A stretch of DNA of 64,000 bases from Rhizomonospora bruguierae (GTDB lineage Bacteria; Actinomycetota; Actinomycetes; Mycobacteriales; Micromonosporaceae): positions 1 through 64,000 of the forward strand of contig NZ_BBQH01000020.1 of assembly GCF_018397995.1 (NCBI RefSeq). The letters are read 5' to 3'. Of this stretch, positions 1-14,415 are shown in pieces. Below the pieces are notes generated by a model that was given only the letters and a program-made list of their open reading frames with translations, did no database searches and was not told where the DNA came from. A program made the position numbers and the translations under genes. Position 1 is the stretch's first letter. The number at the start of each line of letters is the position of its first letter.

Positions 1-1351
1 GGCCGGCGCCGTTCGGTCGGCGCGGGGCCGCCGTCCCCGGCTCGAAGTCGTGGGTGCCGTGGCGGCCGTCCGGGGTCGCGAGCGATGCCGGGCCGGCCCC
101 CGGGTCGCGGCGCGGCGGGTGCGGCGCGGGGACCCCCGGTTCGGGGTCGGAGCCGTTGGGCCGGCGGGCGCGCCGGCCACCCGGCGCACCGGCACCCGGG
201 CCAGGCTCGCGGCGGAGTGGGCGCATGGCGGCGGCGCCCGGTTCGTGGGCGGCGTCATGGGCGCCGTGGTCGTGGCCGCTGTGGCGACCGTTGGCGGGGC
301 CGAGCGGGGGCCGGGCGGAGTCGCGCAGGTCGTGGATCTCGTAAGGCGGCCGGGCGGGCTCGCTCAGGCGCCGGGGGGCGGCCGGTGCACCCCCGCCGGG
401 CCGCCCGGGCGCCGTCGGGGGCGCTAGCGAACCCTCGGGCGGCGGCGCGGACACGGGACCGGTGCGCCCCACACCGCCGGACACCTGCCCGGCGAAGCGG
501 GCGCCACCGGGGTGACCCGTGGGCGGTGGGGTCGCCTGGTCGCCGTACCGGCCCGGCGGCGGGGTGGCGGTACGGGAACCCGTCGCGCCGGCCCGACCCG
601 CGGGCCCGTCAGGGCGACCCGGCATCGCGTCGGTGGGCTCGGGGCCGAAGCCGCTGGTGGACGCCGGACCGTGGCCGTTGCCGTACGGGGAGGCATCGGA
701 CGCCGGCGCGGGCGCGGGACCCCGGGCGCGCCTACGACCCGCCGCGGGCGGGTCGTAGGGCGGTGACGCTGGGCTGGCGGGGCGGCTACTGGGCGGTGGG
801 GCATAGCGCTCCGCGGCCGGCCGACGCGGCGCCGCGGCGGATCGGGGCGAGGCGCCGGGTGGGGGCGCGGCCGGTGGCGGGGCGAATCCGGGCGAGGTGC
901 CGGGTGGGGGCGCGGCCGGCGGCAGGGCCGATCGGGGCGAGGTGCCCGGCCGGGGAGCGGCCGATGGCGGGGGAGTGGCGGCGGGTCGCGGCGGGCTCTC
1001 GTACGGGTGGGGGGCGGCGCTCACCCCGCCCGGCGCGTATCCCACCTCGGTGGAGTGCCGCCCGGCCGGCGGCGCCTGCCCCAGCCGGCTGTGCCGCCCA
1101 CTGCCGGCCGGGCCGGGGTCGCGGGCCGGGCCGGGCTCGGGCGGGTAGTCGGGCCCTCCGGTGGGGCGGATGATCGGTTGGTTGGCGGTGGCGAAGCCGT
1201 TCCACGGCTTCGCGCGGGTGGCCGATTCGGCGCGGCGCACGTCGTCGTCCGCCTGGTCGGTGATGGCGTCAGCCCCGGCGCGGCGAGGTGCGGGCTCGCG
1301 CCGGGGCGGGGGATTCCACCCGCCCGGACCGGATTCCTGGCCGTACGCCAT
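1..1351 (-). CDS. Proline-rich protein, N-terminal 450 residues (partial, runs off left edge)
   Basis: Reading the minus strand from the ATG at 1351-1349, the frame stays open for 450 codons to the window edge, so the C-terminus is missing. An in-frame TAG lies at 1372-1370 with no other ATG, GTG or TTG between, which fixes the start. The N-terminus reads MAYGQESGPGGWNPPPRREP and holds one less disordered patch, NGFATANQPIIRPTGGPDYPP. The rest is Pro/Gly/Arg/Ala-rich, with a near-repeated unit of the type PPPAAPPPGTSP around residues 130-175. No catalytic domain or membrane segment is visible. Such tails often precede a membrane or enzyme domain in actinobacteria, but I do not recognise the family and its function is unknown. 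Frames in the other five directions here are shorter and Arg-rich, as expected for shadows. Confidence 0.7.
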   Translation of the reverse strand, partial: MAYGQESGPGGWNPPPRREPAPRRAGADAITDQADDDVRRAESATRAKPWNGFATANQPIIRPTGGPDYPPEPGPARDPGPAGSGRHSRLGQAPPAGRHSTEVGYAPGGVSAAPHPYESPPRPAATPPPSAAPRPGTSPRSALPPAAPPPGTSPGFAPPPAAPPPGASPRSAAAPRRPAAERYAPPPSSRPASPASPPYDPPAAGRRRARGPAPAPASDASPYGNGHGPASTSGFGPEPTDAMPGRPDGPAGRAGATGSRTATPPPGRYGDQATPPPTGHPGGARFAGQVSGGVGRTGPVSAPPPEGSLAPPTAPGRPGGGAPAAPRRLSEPARPPYEIHDLRDSARPPLGPANGRHSGHDHGAHDAAHEPGAAAMRPLRREPGPGAGAPGGRRARRPNGSDPEPGVPAPHPPRRDPGAGPASLATPDGRHGTHDFEPGTAAPRRPNGAG

Positions 1352-1431
1352 GTCGCACAGGGTAACCGACTACCGGCCCCCGCCCCACATCCTCGCCCCC
1401 GCCAAAATGGACTCCCGCGATCCCGGGCAGA

Positions 1432-2043
1432 ATGCGGTGGGTGACCGGGGAGCACTACTTCACCGCGGTACCGGGGGCACCGGAACGCCGCCGGGAGATC
1501 GGGTTCAGTATCGACGGTAGAGAATATCGGCTGGCCGCTGCGGCCGGCGTGTTCTCCGGCGACCGGCTCGATCCGGGGACCGCGGTGCTGTTACGGAAAG
1601 TGGCGCAGCCGGCCCCGGACGAGGCGGGGACGCTGCTGGACCTGGGCTGTGGATACGGCCCCATCGCGGTGGTACTGGCGGACCGGGCGCCCAGCGCGAC
1701 CGTCTACGCGGTCGACGTCAACACCCGGGCGCTGGAGCTGGTGCGGGAGAACGCGGCCGGACGGCGCGTCCGGGCCGCCCGGCCGGACGAGGTACCGGAA
1801 GAAGTGACGTTTTCCCAGATCTGGAGCAATCCGCCGATCCGGGTCGGCAAGGCGGACCTGCACGACCTGCTCGGCCGGTGGCTGCCGCGCCTCGCGCCCG
1901 GCGGGGTCGCCTGGCTGGTGGTCGCCCGGCACCTCGGCGGCGACTCGCTCCAGCGGTGGCTGACCGACGCCGGGTGGAGCGTCGCCCGGCACGCCAGCCA
2001 GAAGGGCTACCGGATCCTGCGGGTGGGCCGCGAGAGCGGCTGA
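1432..2043 (+). CDS. Class I SAM methyltransferase, RsmC-like
   Basis: A 203-residue methyltransferase resembling the C-terminal catalytic half of RsmC, the 16S rRNA guanine-N2 methyltransferase. Motif I is LDLGCGYGP near residue 68, an acidic motif II follows (VYAVDVN), and the NPP motif typical of N-directed base methyltransferases (SNPPIR) is near residue 132. It is about the length of single-domain actinobacterial members and lacks RsmC's N-terminal pseudo-domain. The start is not settled: ATG at 1432 has no good Shine-Dalgarno, and GTG at 1441 (giving MTGEHYF) is equally possible. The ABC-F gene follows after 36 nt on the same strand, so the two may be co-transcribed. The rRNA substrate is inferred from family, not shown. 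Confidence 0.82.
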   Translation: MRWVTGEHYFTAVPGAPERRREIGFSIDGREYRLAAAAGVFSGDRLDPGTAVLLRKVAQPAPDEAGTLLDLGCGYGPIAVVLADRAPSATVYAVDVNTRALELVRENAAGRRVRAARPDEVPEEVTFSQIWSNPPIRVGKADLHDLLGRWLPRLAPGGVAWLVVARHLGGDSLQRWLTDAGWSVARHASQKGYRILRVGRESG

Positions 2044-2079
2044 AAAACCCGGCGACGGCGCCCCCGGAGGTCGGGGAGC

Positions 2080-3768
2080 ATGGTGCCCGTGGGTTACGTA
2101 GACGTCGCCGGGGTCGGGTTCACGCTGCCGGACGGACGCCGGCTGTTCGGCGACGTGTCGTTCCGGGTCGGCGAGGGCGCCAAGGTGGCGCTGGTGGGTC
2201 CGAACGGCGCCGGCAAGACCACGCTCCTGCGGATGGTGGCCGGCGACGCGCCGACGCCCGAGGGTGCGATCGCGCGCTCCGGTGGGCTGGGCGTGATGCG
2301 GCAGTTCATCGGCATGATCGGCGACGAGACCACGCTCACCGGCCTGGCGCTGTCGCTCGCACCGCCCCGGCTGCGCGCGGCCGGGGATCGGCTGGCCAGG
2401 GCGGAGGCGGCGCTGCACGCCGCCGAGGGCTACGGTTCGCAGTCCGCCGCCGCGCACAAGGCGCAGATCGCGTACGCGGACGCGCTGACCGCCTGGGGCG
2501 AGGCCGGCGGGTACGACGCCGAGGTGCAGTTCGACACGGTGTCCACGCTGGTGCTGGAGCTGCCCTGGGAGAAGACCCGGGACCGGCCGGTGCGCACCCT
2601 CTCGGGCGGCCAGCAGAAGCGGTTCGCGCTGGAGTTGCTGCTCCAGGGCCCGGACGAGGTGCTGCTGCTCGACGAGCCGGACAACTTCCTGGACGTGCCG
2701 GCGAAGCGCTGGCTGGAGAGCCGGCTGCGGGAGTCCCGTAAGTCCGTGCTGTACGTCTCCCACGACCGGGAACTGCTGGCCCGCACCGCCGATCGGGTGG
2801 TGGCCGTGGAGGGCGGTTCGGCGTGGGTCCACCCGGGTGGTTTCGCCTCGTGGCACGAGGCGCGGGTGGCCCGGCACGAGCGGCTGGAGGAGAACCGGCG
2901 GCGCTGGGACGAGGAGCGCGAGAAGCTGCGCCAGCAGATGCTGATGTACAAGCAGAAGGCGGCGTACAACTCGGACATGGCCTCGCGGTACCAGGCCGCG
3001 CTGACCCGGCTGCGCAAGTTCGAGGAGGCCGGGCCGCCGCCGCTGCCGCCCCGCGACCAGGAGATCAAGATGCGGCTGCGCGGCGGCCGCACCGGCAAGC
3101 GCGCGGTGATCTGCGAGGGGCTGGAACTTGACGGCCTGACCTACCCGTTCGACCTGGAGATCTGGTACGGGGACCGGGTGGCCGTGCTCGGCGCCAACGG
3201 CACCGGCAAGTCGCACTTCCTGCGGCTGATGGCGCGGGGCGGCACCGACCCCGACCCGGCGAGCCTGCCGGTGGACAGCGGCCTGCGGCTGGCCCCGGTG
3301 GCGCACGACGGCGTGGCGCGGCTCGGCGCCCGGGTCCGGCCGGGCCACTTCTCGCAGACCCACGACCGGCCGGACCTGCGGGACCGCGCGCTGGTGGAGA
3401 TCCTCTGGCGGGGCGACGAGCACCGCAGCGGGCTGGACCGGGCCGGCGCGATGAAGGCGCTCAACCGGTACGAACTGGCCGGCCAGGGCGACCAGCGGTT
3501 CGGCACGCTCTCCGGCGGGCAGCAGGCGCGCTTCCTGGTCCTGCTGCTGGAGCTGTCCGGGGCGACCCTGCTGCTGCTCGACGAGCCGACCGACAACCTG
3601 GACCTGGCCTCGGCGGAGGCGCTCGAGGAGGGGCTGAAGGGGTTCGAGGGCACGGTGCTGGCGGTCACCCACGACCGGTGGTTCACCCGCTCCTTCGACC
3701 GGTTCGTGCTGTTCCGGGGCGACGGCGAGGTGGTCGAGACCCCCGAGCCGGTGTGGGACGTCCGCTGA
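2080..3768 (+). CDS. ABC-F family ATPase (ribosome-associated type)
   Basis: A 562-residue soluble protein with two ATP-binding cassettes and no membrane segment. Cassette 1 has Walker A GPNGAGKTT (about residue 43), signature LSGGQQKR (about 175) and Walker B VLLLDEPDNFLD. Cassette 2 has GANGTGKSH (about 370), LSGGQQARF (about 477) and LLLLDEPTDNLD. Between them is a charged helical linker (about residues 265-330, rich in Arg, Glu and Lys), the P-site tRNA interaction motif that defines ABC-F. Members act on the ribosome as translation factors or as antibiotic-resistance proteins; the sequence alone does not say which. The second Walker A ends in Ser-His rather than Ser/Thr-Thr, a small departure. 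GGAG lies just upstream of ATG 2080; GTG 2083 is an alternative. Confidence 0.88.
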   Translation: MVPVGYVDVAGVGFTLPDGRRLFGDVSFRVGEGAKVALVGPNGAGKTTLLRMVAGDAPTPEGAIARSGGLGVMRQFIGMIGDETTLTGLALSLAPPRLRAAGDRLARAEAALHAAEGYGSQSAAAHKAQIAYADALTAWGEAGGYDAEVQFDTVSTLVLELPWEKTRDRPVRTLSGGQQKRFALELLLQGPDEVLLLDEPDNFLDVPAKRWLESRLRESRKSVLYVSHDRELLARTADRVVAVEGGSAWVHPGGFASWHEARVARHERLEENRRRWDEEREKLRQQMLMYKQKAAYNSDMASRYQAALTRLRKFEEAGPPPLPPRDQEIKMRLRGGRTGKRAVICEGLELDGLTYPFDLEIWYGDRVAVLGANGTGKSHFLRLMARGGTDPDPASLPVDSGLRLAPVAHDGVARLGARVRPGHFSQTHDRPDLRDRALVEILWRGDEHRSGLDRAGAMKALNRYELAGQGDQRFGTLSGGQQARFLVLLLELSGATLLLLDEPTDNLDLASAEALEEGLKGFEGTVLAVTHDRWFTRSFDRFVLFRGDGEVVETPEPVWDVR

Positions 3769-3872
3769 CCGGGTCGGTTTCCGGCCGGTTCACCCGCTGG
3801 GCCTGCCCGCCTACGCCAACGCGGGTGACGTCGTGGGCGGGTGTCGCCCGGCCCGCGTGTTCCCTTCCGTAA

Positions 3873-5604
<1,732 letters not shown>

Positions 5605-5701
5605 GCCATCACCCCCCGAGATCTTCAGCGTCGACCGGGCGGGTCCGGTCCACCATCCCGCTAACCCCCCGAAAGGGTGCCGTCCGGACCTTGATCAGCG
5701 G

Positions 5702-5731
5702 TTGACGATGGACGGCGGGTAGCCGTACGGT
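5702..5731 (+). promoter_or_regulatory. Promoter of the thiamin operon
   Basis: TTGACG (5702-5707), an 18-nt spacer and TACGGT (5726-5731) form a good sigma-70-type promoter. The predicted start near 5738 lies just before the riboswitch fold at 5744. Confidence 0.65.
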
Positions 5732-5743
5732 GACTGACGCAAC

Positions 5744-5829
5744 CACGGGAGCCCGGGGACCGGGCTGAGAGGGGGGCTGCTGCCCCCGACCGTCGAACCT
5801 GATCCGGGTAATGCCGGCGCAGGGAGGAG
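5744..5829 (+). promoter_or_regulatory. TPP riboswitch (THI box)
   Basis: The conserved thiamin pyrophosphate aptamer is plain: GGGCTGAGAGG at 5762-5772, a variable GC-rich hairpin (about 5771-5787), then ACCTGATCCGGGTAATGCCG (5798-5817) and GCGCAGGGA. The ATG inside AATGCCGG (5811) is part of the aptamer and not a start codon. The 3' edge of the aptamer, AGGGAGGAG, is also the Shine-Dalgarno of thiE 6 nt before its ATG. TPP binding should therefore hide the ribosome site, meaning translational control. No separate terminator hairpin is visible between aptamer and gene. Confidence 0.95.
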
Positions 5830-5834
5830 TCGCC

Positions 5835-6479
5835 ATGCCCGCTCTGGGGCGTCTGCACCTCGTCACCGACGCGCTGCCCGTCGTGCGCGCCGCCCTCTCC
5901 GCCGGTACGCCGGTGGTGCAGGTGCGGGTGGACGACGGCACGACCGACCGGGAGGCGTACGGGCTGACCCGCCGGATCCTCGACCTGTGCCGCCGGCACG
6001 GCGCCACCTGCCTGGTCAACGACCGGGTGGACGTGGCCCTGGCGGCCGGCGCGGACGGGGTGCACGTCGGCGCCGAGGACCTGCCGGTCGAGGTGGCCCG
6101 CCGGCTGCTCGGCCCGGCCGCGGTGCTCGGCGCCACCGCGCGTACCCCCGCGGCGGCCCGCGCGGCGGTCGCGGCCGGCGCCACGTACCTCGGGGTGGGT
6201 CCGGCCTACCCCACCTCGACCAAGACCGGCCTGCCGGCGCCGTTGGGGCCGGCGGGGGTGGCCGCGGTGGCCGCCGCGGTCCCGGCGGTACCCGTGATCG
6301 CGATCGGCGGGGTGACCGCAGGCCGGGTCGGTGACCTGCTGGCGGCCGGCGCGTACGGGGTGGCCGTGGTCGGCGCGGTGTCCGCCGCCGCCGATCCGGG
6401 CCGCGCCGCGGTGGCGCTGCTCGCCGCCCTCCCGCCGCCATCGCCCGAGCCCGCCGCGGCCGGGGCGGGGCCGGCATGA
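5835..6479 (+). CDS. thiE: Thiamin phosphate synthase
   Basis: Joins HMP pyrophosphate and thiazole phosphate to make thiamin phosphate. The 214-residue TIM barrel carries the usual substrate residues: LVNDR (Asn-Asp), GVHVGAEDLPV, GVGPAYPTSTKTG with the Thr/Lys pyrophosphate site, and the phosphate loop AIGGVTAGRV. The family's QLRxK motif is altered to QVRVDDG, so the usual lysine is absent there. The start at 5835 is set by GGGAGGAG; the in-frame ATG 24 nt upstream lies inside the riboswitch aptamer. It is first in the thi operon and overlaps thiO by 4 nt (ATGA). A second ThiE/TenI-like gene lies four genes on. Confidence 0.92.
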   Translation: MPALGRLHLVTDALPVVRAALSAGTPVVQVRVDDGTTDREAYGLTRRILDLCRRHGATCLVNDRVDVALAAGADGVHVGAEDLPVEVARRLLGPAAVLGATARTPAAARAAVAAGATYLGVGPAYPTSTKTGLPAPLGPAGVAAVAAAVPAVPVIAIGGVTAGRVGDLLAAGAYGVAVVGAVSAAADPGRAAVALLAALPPPSPEPAAAGAGPA

Positions 6480-7545
6480 CCGGGCGGGGCGACGTCGCGA
6501 TCGTCGGTGCCGGACCGATCGGCCTGGCCGTCGCCTGGCGCTGCGTCCAGCGTGGCCGGCGGGTGACCGTGCTGGATCCGGCGCCCGGCTCCGGCGCCTC
6601 GTCGGTCGCGGCCGGGATGCTGTCGCCGGTCTCCGAGTCGTACTTCGGCGAGCGGGAGCTGACCGCGCTGCTCGTCGACTCCGCCGCCCGGTGGCCCGCC
6701 TTCGCGGCGGAACTCGGCGAGGCGGCGGGCGTGGATGTCGGGTACCGCGCCGAGGGCACCCTCGTCGTCGCCCTCACCGCGGACGACCTGGCCGCCGTCG
6801 ACCGGCTGCGGGGGTACCAGGCGGGCCTGGGGCTGCCGATCGAGCCGCTGGTCGGCAGCGCGCTGCGGGAGCGCGAACCGCTGCTCGCCCCGGGGGTGCG
6901 CGGTGGCGCCCACGCGCCGACGGACCACCAGGTGGACCCGCGCCGGCTGGTACCGGCCCTGCGCCGGGCGGCCGTAGCGGCGGGCGTGACGATCCGGGCC
7001 GGCGCGGTCACCGATCTGTCCACCGTGGATTCCGAGACGGTCGTGGTCGCCGCGGGCTGCGGTACCGCCGCGCTGACGGGGCTGCCGATCCGGCCGGTCA
7101 AGGGGCAGGTGCTCCGGCTGGCGGCGCCGGGCGGCGAGCCCGGGTTCCGGCACGTGATCCGCGGGCACGCCGACGGGTCCAGCGTCTACCTGGTACCCCG
7201 GCGCGGCGGCGAGGTGGTGGTCGGCGCCACCGAGGAGGAGCGCGCGGACGCCCAGGTGACCGCCGGCGCGGTTCGGGACCTGCTGCGCGCCGCCACCGAC
7301 CTGGTCCCGGACCTGGCGGAGTACGCGCTGGTGGAGACCGGCGTGGGGCACCGGCCCGGCACACCGGACAACGCGCCGGTCATCGGCCCGCTGCCCGGGC
7401 GCCCCGGCGTGATCGTGGCCGCCGGGCACCACCGGCACGGGATCGTGCTCACCCCGGTCACGGCCGACCTGGTCGTCGACCTGATCGAGGGCGGCGCGGC
7501 GCCATCGCCGTTCACGCCCGACCGGTTCGCGGAGGCGGTGCGAGG

Positions 7546-7549
<4 letters not shown>
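6476..7549 (+). CDS. thiO: Glycine oxidase
   Basis: An FAD enzyme that oxidises glycine to the imine (dehydroglycine) used to build the thiazole ring. The 357-residue protein starts with a Rossmann FAD motif, VAIVGAGPIGLAVAWRC. It then has SSVAAGMLSPVSE, the DAO-family segment PIRPVKGQVLRL and the C-terminal FAD motif HHRHGIVLTPVTADLV. Its length fits ThiO. Both junctions are ATGA overlaps, with thiE before and thiS after, so translation is probably coupled. Riboswitch control at the operon head should extend to this gene. Confidence 0.93.
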
Positions 7550-11593
<4,044 letters not shown>

Positions 11594-11636
11594 CGGCGGC
11601 GGGGTTTGGCCGGTCGGGGTTTGGCCGGTCGAGGGC

Positions 11637-13442
11637 CTATTTGTTGCCGAGTCCGCTGACCCAGTCCACGTACTCCTCGTCCCGGGCGTGGGCCTTGCCC
11701 CCGGCGGTGGCGGGCTTGGGCTGCTTCTTCGGCGGCTTCGCGGCGCCGTCGCGGCCCCGTCGCCGCTTCGGCTCCTCGGCCGGCCCGGCCGACTGCGACG
11801 CCGGCCCGGCCGACTGCGACGCCTGCGCGCCGGACCCCGACGCCTGCGCGCCGGACCGCGCGGCCTCCGACCGCGATGCCTCGGGCCGCGAGCCAGCCGC
11901 CGGGGTCTCGGACCGTGCGGCCGTCCGGGTGGCGGAACGTGCGGCCGGTGGCGTTACGGGCGGCTGAGCCGTGGCCTGCGGAGCCCGAGCGGGCGAGGTC
12001 TGGGCCTGCGGAGCCGGAGCGGGCGGGGTCTGGGCTGGCGGGGTCTGGGCCTTCGGGGTCTGGGCCTTCGGGGTCTGGGCCTTCGGGGTTTGGGCCTTCG
12101 GGGTCTGGGTCGACGGGGTCTGGGCATGCCGAGCCTTGGCCCGCCGGCCCTGGGCCTTCGGATCCTGGGCCGACCGGGAGGCCGCCGGGGAGGTGGGTGC
12201 CGGCGCGGGCGCGGCGGCCGTGCCCGACTGCGGCGACCACTCGAACGACGGGCCGCTCGCGCTGCCCGGGCCGCGTGCGTCGCCGGGGGTGGCCGGGTGA
12301 CCGGCGAACGTGTCGGTGAGACCGGACCACCGGTCGCCGGGAGTGTCCACTATGGGCGCGGTCGGGTGGGTCGGCGACGCGCTCGCGGCCAGCGCCGCGC
12401 CGAGCGAAACCCGGCCAGGGAGGTCGCCGGTCGAGGGCGCGTCCGCCGTCCCGCGCCCGGACCCGCTTGAGTCGGCGGGCTCGGCCGGCGCCGCTTCACC
12501 GTCCACTGAGGAGGCCACGGGGGTCGAGGAGGAGGTTGCGGTCGACGGTTCCGGGGTGGCATCGGCCCGGCGCAGGACGGCGGGCAGGATCGAGCCCAGC
12601 ACGCCGGCGGCGACCCCGATCAGGGCTCCCCAGTACGGCGCGGCCTGGGTCTTCGCGCCGCCGCCGCCCGGCCCGGCGATCACGTACGCGAGCGCGAGCA
12701 GCACCGGGCCGGCCAGCCCGGTGAGCGCGCCCGCGGTGGCGCTTCGACCCCGGGCGCGGGCCGCCGCGCCGACCGCCACCCCCGTGAGCAGGGCGATCAC
12801 CGGGATGCCGACGAGCGCGAGCCGCTGGGTGGTACCGGCGGGGATGCCGGCGGCGTCGAGGACGCCGAGACGGATGTGCGGCAGCGGGTCGCCGGGGCCG
12901 AGCGAGGGCGCCGTGGAGGCCAGCGCGAGCAGCCAGGTGGCCCCGGTGACCAGGCCGGCACCCAACCGGGCCCCGGCCTTGCCGAGCGTCAACGCGACGA
13001 ACATCGTGCCGGCGGCGGCGCCGCACAGCGCCGTGATGCCGGTGACCAGGACCGGGTCGATGGTGGCGTACAGCTGCGCGCCGCGCGCCGGCAGCATGGT
13101 GAGCGGCGCGACCACCGCGGAACCCACGCCCGCCGCGGCCGCGAGCGCGATCCGTAGACCGGAGCCCGCGGTCAGTCCCCGGCCCGTGGCGACCCGCCGC
13201 GCGGCGTACCCGCCGATGAGCGCGGCGACCATGGTGATCCAGGCGATCCAGGTGAGTTGGGAGTTCCACTCGTCCGGCGCGGACGCCTCGAACTGCCGCG
13301 CGAGTTGGACGATCCCCAGCCCGTAGGCGACGCCCAGTTGGCCGGCGCCGGCGAGGGCCGCCGCACCCAGCGCGGTGAGCAGCGCGCTGCCCCAGGCCGG
13401 CAGGGTCGACCGGGGCGGCCCGGACGGGCTGCGTTTAGCCAT
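11637..13442 (-). CDS. Multi-helix membrane protein with Pro/Ala/Gln/Thr-rich repeat tail
   Basis: 601 residues of unknown function. Residues about 15-290 contain roughly eight hydrophobic helices in a Gly/Ala-rich context (e.g. LLTALGAAALAGAGQLGVAYGLGIV, ALCGAAAGTMFVALTLG, LALVGIPVIALLTGVAVGAAA). The remaining half is hydrophilic and probably cytoplasmic: Ser/Pro/Thr-rich, then a tandem KAQTP repeat (about residues 440-480), more Ala/Gln/Ser repeats and a Lys/Arg-rich stretch. It ends in a less random motif, DEEYVDWVSGLGNK, which may be a docking site. ATG 13442 has only a weak SD. It is convergent with thiC and stands alone. I do not recognise a named family. Confidence 0.72.
   Translation of the reverse strand: MAKRSPSGPPRSTLPAWGSALLTALGAAALAGAGQLGVAYGLGIVQLARQFEASAPDEWNSQLTWIAWITMVAALIGGYAARRVATGRGLTAGSGLRIALAAAAGVGSAVVAPLTMLPARGAQLYATIDPVLVTGITALCGAAAGTMFVALTLGKAGARLGAGLVTGATWLLALASTAPSLGPGDPLPHIRLGVLDAAGIPAGTTQRLALVGIPVIALLTGVAVGAAARARGRSATAGALTGLAGPVLLALAYVIAGPGGGGAKTQAAPYWGALIGVAAGVLGSILPAVLRRADATPEPSTATSSSTPVASSVDGEAAPAEPADSSGSGRGTADAPSTGDLPGRVSLGAALAASASPTHPTAPIVDTPGDRWSGLTDTFAGHPATPGDARGPGSASGPSFEWSPQSGTAAAPAPAPTSPAASRSAQDPKAQGRRAKARHAQTPSTQTPKAQTPKAQTPKAQTPKAQTPPAQTPPAPAPQAQTSPARAPQATAQPPVTPPAARSATRTAARSETPAAGSRPEASRSEAARSGAQASGSGAQASQSAGPASQSAGPAEEPKRRRGRDGAAKPPKKQPKPATAGGKAHARDEEYVDWVSGLGNK
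12031..12120. repeat. Tandem 15-bp repeat coding KAQTP units
   Basis: Six 15-bp units in a row (12031, 12046, 12061, 12076, 12091, 12106). The four central ones, TGGGCCTTCGGGGTC, are identical except for one C-to-T change. On the minus strand they code the pentapeptide KAQTP. The low divergence points to recent slippage. Confidence 0.9.
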
Positions 13443-13513
13443 GCGGGGCAGGTTACGGCCCGGCCCCGGGCGAAGGCCAGATTGCTTAAGAGTCCCCTAA
13501 GGCCGATCCCGGC

Positions 13514-13553
13514 GCTGAGCCTGCCCAGTGCTGAGCCTGCCCAGTGCTGAGCG
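13514..13553. repeat. 16-bp tandem repeat, two and a half copies
   Basis: GCTGAGCCTGCCCAGT occurs at 13514-13529 and 13530-13545, followed by a partial copy GCTGAGCG, in the gap between two divergent genes. Function unknown. Confidence 0.85.
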
Positions 13554-13605
13554 TGACCCTGGCGGAACTGCCGGCGTCACTCTGGCCCGGGTGGCGACGG
13601 CGGCG

Positions 13606-13611
13606 TAGGCT
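13606..13611 (+). promoter_or_regulatory. Putative -10 box of methyltransferase gene
   Basis: TAGGCT lies 43 nt before the ATG at 13655. Here a real leader with SD AGGAGGT (13645-13651) follows, unlike the leaderless genes elsewhere in the window. Confidence 0.4.
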
Positions 13612-13654
13612 GCTCAGGATCCGGGAATTCTGTCTCAAAATCTAGGAGGTCGCG

Positions 13655-14356
13655 ATGACCGCGCCGGGCGTGTTCGACGCCGCCGCCGGCACGTACGACC
13701 AGGCCCGGCGGCGCCTGGTGCCGTGCTTCGACGACTTCTACGGCACGGCGGTCGACCTCGCGGTCCCGCCGCTGCGCGCGGCCGCCGCGGCGGGGCGCAC
13801 GCCGCGGGTGCTGGACCTCGGCGCGGGTACCGGGCTCGTCTCCGTCCTGGTGGGCACAGCGGTACCGGGCGCGCGCGTCACCCTGCTGGACGGCGCCCCG
13901 GCCATGCTGGCGGTCGCCGTCGGCCACCTGAGCGCCCGCGGGATCGACCACGAGATCCACGTCGCCGACCTCTGCGACCCGCTGCCGCCCGGCCCGTACG
14001 ACGCGGTCGTCTCCGCCCTGGCGATCCACCACCTCGACGACGCCGGCAAGCGGGATCTGTACCGCCGGGTGCGCGAGGCGCTGGTACCCGGCGGGGTGTT
14101 CGTGAACGCCGAGCAGGTGGCCGGGCCGACCCCGGCGCTGGACCGGCGGTACCACGAGGTCTGGCTCGCGCAGATCGGCGCGCGCGGCTCCGACGCCGCG
14201 GAGATCGCGGCCGCCCGGGAGCGGATGTCCCACGACCGCCCCGCGCCCGTGCGGGCGCAGTGCGACTGGCTGCGCGACCTCGGGTACGCCGAGGTCGACA
14301 CCGTGTTCAAGGCGTGGCGGTTCGCCGTCTTCACCGGCACCAACCCGTCGGCATGA
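13655..14356 (+). CDS. Class I SAM-dependent methyltransferase
   Basis: 233 residues. Motif I is VLDLGAGTGLVS (about residue 50), followed by the acidic motif LLDGAPAM, VADLCDPLP and the post-motif VVSALAIHHLDD. This is the Methyltransf_25/ubiE-like group that acts on small molecules. The N-terminus (FDAAAGTYDQARRRLVPCFDDFYG) matches that group. A strong AGGAGGT precedes the ATG at 13655. The substrate cannot be told. It stands alone between a divergent membrane protein and a toxin-antitoxin pair. Confidence 0.85.
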   Translation: MTAPGVFDAAAGTYDQARRRLVPCFDDFYGTAVDLAVPPLRAAAAAGRTPRVLDLGAGTGLVSVLVGTAVPGARVTLLDGAPAMLAVAVGHLSARGIDHEIHVADLCDPLPPGPYDAVVSALAIHHLDDAGKRDLYRRVREALVPGGVFVNAEQVAGPTPALDRRYHEVWLAQIGARGSDAAEIAAARERMSHDRPAPVRAQCDWLRDLGYAEVDTVFKAWRFAVFTGTNPSA

Positions 14357-14391
14357 GGGCCGGTACCACCCCCGGCGGAATGACGATCAGT

Positions 14392-14408
14392 CATACCGTC
14401 GGTATGGT
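14392..14408 (+). promoter_or_regulatory. Palindrome overlapping -10 box of toxin-antitoxin operon
   Basis: CATACC-GTC-GGTATG (14392-14406) is a perfect 6-bp inverted repeat. Its right half contains the -10 box TATGGT (14403-14408), which ends 7 nt before the antitoxin ATG. The placement is that of an autoregulatory operator for a ribbon-helix-helix antitoxin. Binding is inferred. Confidence 0.6.
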
Positions 14409-14415
14409 TGGCGGC

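Noticed and set aside
85-1173. Plus-strand frame of 362 codons
   Set aside because: Arg/Gly/Pro-only composition and no family motif; the minus-strand frame from 1351 is longer, has a clear start and runs to the window edge.
1591-3672. Minus-strand open frame of 693 codons
   Set aside because: It lies antisense to two clear genes (methyltransferase and ABC-F), lacks motifs, and is a by-product of GC-rich codon bias.
5811-5834. ATG at 5811 as the thiE start
   Set aside because: It is inside the conserved TPP aptamer sequence AATGCCGG; SD and family length support 5835.
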